Shown piece by piece: positions 1-4,580 of a DNA stretch of 9,096 nt (position 1 is its first letter; the number at the start of each line of letters is the position of its first letter). Source of the stretch: Acetobacteraceae bacterium (GTDB lineage Bacteria; Pseudomonadota; Alphaproteobacteria; Acetobacterales; Acetobacteraceae). The notes beneath the pieces were generated by a model. The model did no database searches, had not been told where the DNA came from, and saw only the letters and a program-made list of their open reading frames with translations. The position numbers and the translations under genes are program-made. The DNA lies in NCBI GenBank assembly GCA_030039695.1, contig JASHVB010000729.1, positions 1 to 9,096 of the forward strand, in the 5' to 3' direction.

Positions 1-182
1 GCATTATGCTTGCTCCGGGTACGGTATTCCGTCCACATCTTGAGCGCTCGCCGTGGATGCGATTCAACGTCGCCGTCTGCGAGGACACGCGCGTGCAGCG
101 CTGGCTGCAGCAGCAGGCGGCACCCTTCAACTCTAGCAGCCGCAGGGCCGATAAGATTCCGAGTCACAACCCAGCTACGTGA
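1..182 (+). CDS. MocR-type GntR/aminotransferase-fold regulator, C-terminal fragment
   Basis: Reading from base 3, the frame is open to a TGA at 180-182 and gives 59 residues. The segment LAPGTVFRPHLERSPWMRFN, followed by VAVCEDTRVQRWLQ, matches the usual C-terminal end of PLP-dependent aminotransferase-like regulators of the MocR/PdxR class. These proteins have an N-terminal GntR winged helix and a C-terminal fold-type I aminotransferase domain that binds pyridoxal phosphate and usually acts as a sensor. The Arg in the PWMRFN segment sits where aminotransferases carry the Arg that contacts the substrate carboxylate (family knowledge). The DNA-binding domain and the catalytic lysine lie outside the window, so a plain aminotransferase is a possible alternative. 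The last 20 or so residues, rich in Ser, Arg and Asn, form a non-conserved tail. No strong terminator follows directly. Confidence 0.75.
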   Translation, partial: IMLAPGTVFRPHLERSPWMRFNVAVCEDTRVQRWLQQQAAPFNSSSRRADKIPSHNPAT

Positions 183-571
183 TAAGGCTGAGCAGCTTTA
201 CGCCGAGCTGCCGGAACTGCGGCAGTGGCAAACTTTCACCCGTTACGGTGAGTCTGGCAGGTTATCGGAATGTCCGCTGTTGAGGAACCGTGCAAGCTGT
301 CGGGGTGCCGGCAATGGGTCGATTCCGGCTGTAGCTACTGCGGCCCAGATCACCGCCGCTGTGGGTGGGGAGTGGCCCTCCAAAGACACGCTTGACTGAC
401 CAAACAAGATGCTACAGCCCCATACCAGGATGAGCTGGAACCAGAGCATCGCTGACCAATGCCGACGCCGTAGCAATTGCGGCGGGTTCGTTGTGTCTGC
501 CGAGGTCTGGCCAGGATCGTGACGGATAGGACCATCACCTGAGCTAAGGCTCTTTCAAGGACACGCTTCAG
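183..571. other. Intergenic stretch with no recognised gene
   Basis: This 389-bp stretch lies between the MocR-like stop codon and the hairpin at 572. Open frames cross it on both strands, but none has a recognisable protein motif or a good ribosome binding site. A small hairpin is possible at 208-225 (CTGCCG, six-base loop, CGGCAG), but it has no T-run, so I do not call it a terminator. An imperfect 17-bp direct repeat (14 of 17 bases match, core GACACGCTT) occurs at 379-395 and 554-570. This could be residue of decayed genes or mobile DNA, but I cannot name it. Confidence 0.5.
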
Positions 572-599
572 CCCCCGCGCCAACCATCGTGGGGGTTTT
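572..599 (+). terminator. Intrinsic terminator-like hairpin
   Basis: CCCCCGCG at 572-579 pairs with CGTGGGGG at 588-595 (seven Watson-Crick pairs and one G-T wobble) around an eight-base loop. TTTT follows at 596-599. It reads as a rho-independent terminator on the plus strand. Its position is odd: it ends only 19 bases before the ATG of the NTF2-like gene. It therefore either ends an upstream transcript or sits in the leader of the downstream message as an attenuator. Confidence 0.55.
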
Positions 600-618
600 C
601 GCATTTGGAGAGACCACG

Positions 619-1116
619 ATGGACGCCAGCCGCACCTCCGACACCGAGTTCCCCGTTCAGAAGAAGCTCGACGCCTATAACAACCGCGACATTGACGCCT
701 TCATGCTGTGGTGGTCAGAGGACTGTCGGTATTACGACTTCCCTAATCGCCTCCTGGCGCGGCGAGCGGCAGAGATCCGCGAGCGTCACATTGCTTGGTT
801 CAAGGAACCGATCCTGCACGGCCGGCCGCTCAAGCGCATAACCGTCGCCAACGTGGTGATTGATCACGAGACGGTCGCGCGCAGCTTCCCGGACGGTCCT
901 GACGAGGTGGATGTGATTGCCATCTACGAGGTCGGGGACGGAGAGATTGCCAAAGCCTGGTTCAAGATGGGGCCAGCCAAGCTTCGCCCAGCCACAGCCT
1001 TCTCGCTGAGGCCGGCAAACGCGGACGATGCTGGAGCCATCCGTTCCCTGACGCGCGACGCCTATGTCAATTGGGGGGCAGTTTGTCGTGTCGCCCGACA
1101 GAAGCCCGCTGCCTGA
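619..1116 (+). CDS. NTF2/SnoaL-like protein with a truncated GNAT-like C-terminal tail
   Basis: A 165-residue product. I chose the ATG at 619 rather than the in-frame GTG at 589 because GGAG at 607-610 is suitably spaced and the GTG lies inside the hairpin stem. Residues 10-120 resemble the NTF2/SnoaL fold: the opening helix QKKLDAYNNRDIDAFMLWW, the DCRYYDFP strand, then VIDHETVARSFPDG and VDVIAIYEVGDGEIAKAWFKMG, typical of small cone-shaped cytoplasmic proteins that bind hydrophobic ligands or act as isomerases. No specific reaction can be assigned. From residue about 128 the sequence changes to FSLRPANADDAGAIRSLTRD followed by AYVNW, which looks like the first strand and helix of a GNAT N-acetyltransferase. 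The rest of a GNAT domain, including the acetyl-CoA-binding loop, is absent; about 13 unrelated residues follow before TGA. This suggests an NTF2-GNAT fusion cut short by deletion or frameshift, leaving the NTF2 part intact. Confidence 0.72.
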   Translation: MDASRTSDTEFPVQKKLDAYNNRDIDAFMLWWSEDCRYYDFPNRLLARRAAEIRERHIAWFKEPILHGRPLKRITVANVVIDHETVARSFPDGPDEVDVIAIYEVGDGEIAKAWFKMGPAKLRPATAFSLRPANADDAGAIRSLTRDAYVNWGAVCRVARQKPAA

Positions 1117-1191
1117 CGCGCCTCGCCATCGTCGCACTGCACTCGGGTAACGAGCTCGCTCAACGATTGGCCTGCTGCAACGCCGCGCTAT

Positions 1192-1845
1192 TCAGGCCGC
1201 TGCCCGATCGCCGAACACGGCCAGATGATCCGCCATGGCCTTCCGATGCGCCGGCCGCGCCTCTCCGCGCGCTACATAGCTCGCGAGGTTCGGGTGTTTG
1301 TCGAGCACGCCGCCGCGGCGCAATGGACCCAGAACGGAGACCATGATCAGATCGCCAAACGTGAAGTCGCCGCCATCGAGCGTTGGCTTTCCTCCGAGCG
1401 CATTAGACAAATCACCGAGACGCACATCGAGATCGTCGATAACCTTGCCGCGGCGAGACTTCGACCAGTGACGATCAGCCTCGAACACATCGACGACGGC
1501 AAGCTGCATCACCCAGGGCTCCACAGAATTAAGTGCTGCGATAAGCCACTGCACGGCCCTTATGTGCGCGGCAGGATCGGTCGGCACGAGAGCGCCGTAG
1601 GTTTCGCAAATGTGGAACACAATCGCACCCGATTCGAAGATTTCTACCTTATCATCCCGGTATGTTGGAATCTGGCCGAAGGGCTGGAAATGGCGATGGG
1701 CCTCGCTCTTGACGTAAGCTAGGTCGACTAGATCGACGGCATAGGCCTGCCCGGCCTCCTCAAAGGCCCACCGCGCGCGGATATCGCGGACAAATCCGCG
1801 CGCGAACTCGGGCACCCATTTGAACGCCGTGATGGTCGGAACCAT
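1192..1845 (-). CDS. Glutathione S-transferase family protein
   Basis: A 217-residue protein of usual GST length. The ATG at 1845 is chosen over an upstream in-frame start because a near-perfect Shine-Dalgarno (AAAGGAGGA) lies five bases before it. The N-terminal part (about residues 4-82) looks like the thioredoxin-fold glutathione site: FGQIPTYRDD with the cis-proline at residue 60, then IFESGAIVFHI with the Glu71-Ser72 pair that binds the gamma-glutamyl part of glutathione. The helical C-terminal domain (about 90-205) contains DFTFGDLIM (160-168), resembling the N-capping box of GSTs. Expected role: conjugation or reduction of electrophilic compounds with glutathione in the cytoplasm; the substrate cannot be inferred. 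It lies 100 bp downstream of the VOC gene on the same strand with no clear terminator between, so the two are probably co-transcribed. Its 3' end faces the NTF2-like gene. Confidence 0.88.
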   Translation of the reverse strand: MVPTITAFKWVPEFARGFVRDIRARWAFEEAGQAYAVDLVDLAYVKSEAHRHFQPFGQIPTYRDDKVEIFESGAIVFHICETYGALVPTDPAAHIRAVQWLIAALNSVEPWVMQLAVVDVFEADRHWSKSRRGKVIDDLDVRLGDLSNALGGKPTLDGGDFTFGDLIMVSVLGPLRRGGVLDKHPNLASYVARGEARPAHRKAMADHLAVFGDRAAA

Positions 1846-1850
1846 GATCG

Positions 1851-1859
1851 TCCTCCTTT
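1851..1859 (-). promoter_or_regulatory. Ribosome binding site of the GST gene
   Basis: The minus strand reads AAAGGAGGA, a near-full complement of the 16S rRNA 3' end, five bases before the ATG at 1845. It fixes the GST start. Confidence 0.85.
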
Positions 1860-1945
1860 GGCGCATGCGGTGCGGCGAGGCGCATAAAACCGTTTCAAGC
1901 TACGCCCGCTCGTTGCCCTGCCTGACGACGGAGCAGTGGAAATCT

Positions 1946-2704
1946 TCAGCTCTTCTTCATTCCGACGAGCGCGAAAACACCGCCCTGGGGATCTTCTGCA
2001 TTGATGATCCACGCACCGCCAGGCACCTCCTGGGGGCCGAACAACAGCTTGCCGCCAGCGGTTTTCACGCGTTCGATCCCGGCGTCGATATCATCGACCA
2101 CGAAATAAAAGACCCAGTGCGGGCGGGGCGATCCCGCGTCGGTCATCATGCCTCCGCAAGGAGAGTTGCTCGTCTTGAATATCTGATAGGTGCCTATCGG
2201 CCCCATGTCGTGCGCCGCATCCTTCGTCCAGCCGAACATGCGTTCATAGAACAGCCAGGCCTTCTCCCAGTCGCTGGTGTGAAGTTCATGCCAGCCGACC
2301 GACCCGGTCTGCATCATAGCCAGCGGCGGCGGTGGTTCACCTTGGCCCTTAAACAGCATGAAGACGGCACCCTCGGGATCGACGACCACCGCAAAGCGCC
2401 CGACCGACGGAATATCCTGCGGCGGCTTGTGAATACCTCCTCCTGCAGCCTCGATTTCATCCGCCTTGGCATCGACATCGTCCGCCGCGATATAGCCGAA
2501 CCATGCCGGGCGAGCGGGCATCTGTTCGGGTGGCAGCGTCGTGATACCGGCGACTGGCCGCTCGCCCAGGCCGAGAATTCTGAAGTCGATTCCGGAAACG
2601 CCGGAGTCCGCCTCCTTCCAACCAACAACTCGCCTGTAAAATTCAACAGCCGCGGCGGGATTGGTCGTGCACAGCTCGTACCAGACGAAGTCGCCCTGCT
2701 TCAT
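1946..2704 (-). CDS. Two-domain VOC (glyoxalase/bleomycin-resistance-like) protein
   Basis: A 252-residue protein. The ATG at 2704 is chosen because AAAGGAA lies six bases upstream and the VOC fold begins at once; the frame is open further upstream but carries nothing conserved. Two tandem VOC domains are visible. The first spans about residues 6-120 (FVWYELCTTNPAAAVEFYRR opening, VVVDPEGAVFMLFKG closing). The second spans about 134-248 (VGWHELHTSDWEKAWLFYER opening, NAEDPQGGVFALVG closing). Each begins with a strand and helix ending FY-R-GW, the family signature, and closes with a DP-G--F strand. Members include glyoxalase I, dioxygenases and drug-binding resistance proteins; two-domain versions of this kind are often named only by fold. 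Candidate metal ligands include Glu10 and His139/Glu140, but enzymatic activity is not shown. It is the first gene of the likely VOC-GST operon, divergent from marR. Confidence 0.87.
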   Translation of the reverse strand: MKQGDFVWYELCTTNPAAAVEFYRRVVGWKEADSGVSGIDFRILGLGERPVAGITTLPPEQMPARPAWFGYIAADDVDAKADEIEAAGGGIHKPPQDIPSVGRFAVVVDPEGAVFMLFKGQGEPPPPLAMMQTGSVGWHELHTSDWEKAWLFYERMFGWTKDAAHDMGPIGTYQIFKTSNSPCGGMMTDAGSPRPHWVFYFVVDDIDAGIERVKTAGGKLLFGPQEVPGGAWIINAEDPQGGVFALVGMKKS

Positions 2705-2710
2705 CGCTCG

Positions 2711-2717
2711 TTCCTTT
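2711..2717 (-). promoter_or_regulatory. Ribosome binding site of the VOC gene
   Basis: The minus strand reads AAAGGAA, six bases before the ATG at 2704. It supports that start over the upstream in-frame ATG at 2806, which lies within the marR promoter. Confidence 0.7.
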
Positions 2718-2780
2718 CGACCAGTGGGCATTGGAGGTCGACGCTGCAACATCTTGGGGCTGTTGCTGGCACCTTTGGTC

Positions 2781-2809
2781 TTGACGAAATAGATTGATAT
2801 CAACATATT
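2781..2809 (+). promoter_or_regulatory. Sigma-70-type promoter of the MarR gene
   Basis: TTGACG at 2781-2786 (five of six to the -35 consensus) is followed after 17 bases by CATATT at 2804-2809 (four of six to the -10 consensus). A start point about seven bases after the -10 would fall at or next to the A of the ATG at 2816. The spacer carries the palindrome described separately. Confidence 0.55.
2791..2806. promoter_or_regulatory. Probable MarR operator (TTGATATCAA palindrome)
   Basis: The core TTGATATCAA at 2794-2803 is a perfect 10-bp palindrome. The dyad extends imperfectly to 16 bp (2791-2806; six of eight positions per half-site match). MarR-family dimers bind AT-rich palindromes of this size, and many known sites have a TTGA-TCAA core. 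It overlaps the spacer and the start of the -10 of the marR promoter, where a bound repressor would block RNA polymerase. Because the VOC-GST operon starts on the other side of the same 111-bp gap, one site could control both directions (inference). Confidence 0.6.
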
Positions 2810-2815
2810 TTCGGC

Positions 2816-3280
2816 ATGTCAAACGCTGTGCCGTTCGAGACGACATCACTAGTTCGCGACACTTGTCTTTGCCTCCACGCCCAGAGCGCGGCACGCGCTC
2901 TGGCACGGTGCTTCGATGCGGTGCTGCGACCAGTGGGGCTGACCAACCAGCAGTTTTCGTTGCTGATGGCACTGAACCGCCCGGAACCGCCGCCAATGGG
3001 GCCGGTCGCCGAACTGCTGGCGATGGACCGCACGACGCTCACTGCCGCGCTTAAGCCGTTAGAGCGGCGCGGGCTCGTGCGGGTCGAGCCCTCACCTACC
3101 GACGGACGCGCGCGGATCGTCGTACTGACCGCTGCCGGATGTGAGGCGCTCGCGGTCGCGGTCTCTATCTGGCGGGAGACCCATGCCGCAGTAGAGAAGC
3201 GTCTGATTGGCCTGGATCCGGACGCCCTCCGTACCGCCCTCGCCTCGCTGGCCGGGCTGTCACGCCGCAAGATGGAGTAA
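2816..3280 (+). CDS. MarR-family transcriptional regulator
   Basis: A 154-residue protein of normal MarR length. Helices around 23-55 (including LTNQQFSLLMALNR) form the first part of the fold. The winged helix runs from about 62 to 105: PVAELLAMDRTTLTAALKPL contains the recognition helix, LERRGLVRVEP leads into the wing, and TDGRAR (96-101) is the wing tip with the family's conserved Asp and Arg. The C-terminal helices after residue 106 complete the dimer interface. Cys18, Cys20, Cys32 and Cys109 are present; Cys near the N-terminal dimerisation helix occurs in redox-sensing MarR proteins such as OhrR, but this is only suggestive. No Shine-Dalgarno precedes the ATG, and the predicted transcription start coincides with it, suggesting a leaderless message. 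The gene is divergent from the VOC-GST operon, which it probably represses until an electrophile or drug binds. The ISKra4 remnant starts 14 bp after its stop codon, with no terminator seen between. Confidence 0.9.
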   Translation: MSNAVPFETTSLVRDTCLCLHAQSAARALARCFDAVLRPVGLTNQQFSLLMALNRPEPPPMGPVAELLAMDRTTLTAALKPLERRGLVRVEPSPTDGRARIVVLTAAGCEALAVAVSIWRETHAAVEKRLIGLDPDALRTALASLAGLSRRKME

Positions 3281-3294
3281 CTTCAACAGCGTTG

Positions 3295-3316
3295 GGGACG
3301 GGAACTGAGTTGGGGG
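3295..3316 (+). repeat. Left inverted repeat of ISKra4 copy 1
   Basis: A 22-bp terminal repeat beginning GGGACGGGAACTGAG and ending in five Gs. It differs from the left repeat of the second copy (7632-7653) at two positions. Together with that copy it defines the outer edge of the element 14 bp after the marR stop. Confidence 0.75.
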
Positions 3317-3547
3317 TTGCTGTTGCGGTCGGCTACTGATTGGCACTGTCGATTTGGGGTGGGGGAAGCGACCGATGGCGGTGGCGAAGTGGACTGTCTG
3401 TCTCGAGACGGGGCGACCGGATGGCACGACTGAACGGATTGAAATTGCACCCTTCCAACGGGATTTGTCATCACAAGATCCGGGCGATCTCGGCCTTCGG
3501 CTTGCCGAAGCGAAGGATCTTCTCCAGGCCCTGCAGACGCATCTGGT
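3295..3547 (+). mobile_element. ISKra4-family insertion sequence, truncated left end (copy 1)
   Basis: These 253 bases match 7632-7884 with about 14 mismatches by eye (roughly 94% identity). The left inverted repeat is present at 3295-3316. The first 57 codons of the transposase are recognisable from an ATG at 3375 (MAVAKWTVCLETGRPDGTTE, then RIEIAPFQRDL and LGLRLAEAKDLLQALQTHL), after which the IS sequence stops. The frame runs on into the neighbouring paralogue remnant and ends at 3587. No catalytic part remains, so it cannot move by itself. The breakpoint is approximate, because chance similarity makes 3547-3557 hard to resolve. Confidence 0.85.
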
Positions 3548-4501
3548 GGGCATCATAGCCACCGGCGGCAGCCCGTCCCATAAATAGCTGGACAGCCGAA
3601 TGCCGGAGTGATTCCGCCGCCGTCAGAGCGGGATCTTCCGGCGGAAAATCAAGCGCATGGAGCAGGTGGGTATGTTCCCCTTGCACCCGCAGCGCCTCGC
3701 GGCTCGTCGCCAGGACATACGCTCCCGGGGCCTTGCTGACGACGCTTTCGACCAGTGGCGCTGCGACATTGACAACGTGCTCACAGTTGTCGAGTACGAG
3801 CAGAATCTTTCTGTCGGCAATGAACGCCAGCAGACTTACGAGCGGGTCCTGAGTTTGCACGATCGATCCGAGAGCCGATGCGATCGCCGCTGGTACTAGT
3901 TGTGGATCGACCAGAGACGCCAAATCGACATAGAAAACCGCGTCGGGGAAACCATCGAACAATGCGTGGGTAACGGATACGTCAACGGTCGTCTTACCAA
4001 TGCCGCCGGGGCCGACGATGCTGACCAGGCGCCACATCGTCAGTTGCGCCGACAGGGCTCGAATGGTGTCGGCGCGCCCTACCATTCGTGGCAGTCGTGT
4101 CGGCAGCTCTTGTGGCCGGTCGGTCACTCGACCGAGTTCGACGCGGCGGATGGTTGGACTGTCGAGCGCGTCACCGGTGCGACGAAACAATGTCCGCGAC
4201 CGGGAACGTTCACCACATAGCGAGCGCCCTCATGCGCGTCATCGAGCGCCTTTCGAAGGGTCGCGATATGGACGCCGAGGTTGGCGTCGTTGACCGTTAC
4301 CCCGGGCCAGACGCGCGAGATCAGCTCCGTTCGATCGACAACTTCTCCGGCGCGTTCAGCCAGCGCAATCAGGATATCGAGCGCGCGGCCACCCAACGGA
4401 ATAGTCTCGGCGCCCCGCTTCAGCAGTCGTGCCGTCGCATACAGACGGAACGTGCCAAACGAGATGATGGCGCCGCCCGGTCCGCTGTCAGCATCCTCCC
4501 T
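3548..4501 (-). pseudogene. Truncated, frameshifted paralogue of the winged-helix/STAND ATPase regulator
   Basis: This matches the first third of the intact gene at 4581-7493; the winged helix is about 79% identical by eye. Three defects are visible. First, the ATG of the intact gene is AGG here (4499-4501), and no ATG, GTG or TTG lies between the preceding in-frame TGA and a TTG at 4396, which is already inside the winged helix. Second, the winged-helix frame (LGGRALDILIALAERAG to HCFVAPVTR) runs into TGA at 4124-4126, and the alignment with the intact copy shows a net loss of one base in the linker; the ATPase continues in another frame. Third, after VQLFMGRAAAGG (about parental residue 315) the sequence meets the truncated ISKra4 copy, so the rest of the ATPase and all TPR repeats are lost. 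Walker A (GPGGIGKTT) and Walker B (ILLVLDN) are still readable. About 80 bp separate it from the stop of the intact paralogue, pointing to an old tandem pair. Confidence 0.85.
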
Positions 4502-4580
4502 AAGCTCCAGCTTAACCCACAGCGATCTGCCCTGGGAACGCCGTGCGACGAGTGTCGGCGGATACCTTCAACGACGCATG

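Noticed and set aside
208..225. Hairpin after the MocR-like gene as a terminator
   Set aside because: The stem is only six base pairs and no T-run follows.
10..399. Plus-strand 129-codon open frame at the left edge
   Set aside because: It overlaps the MocR-like C-terminus in another frame and has Arg/Ser-rich sequence without motifs; no ribosome site was seen.
1225..1722. Plus-strand 165-codon open frame
   Set aside because: It is antisense to the GST gene, which has a near-perfect ribosome site and a clear fold.
1820..2797. Plus-strand 325-codon open frame
   Set aside because: It lies antisense to the VOC gene, has no recognisable motif, and the VOC gene has strong domain and ribosome-site support. 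Long antisense frames are common in high-GC DNA.
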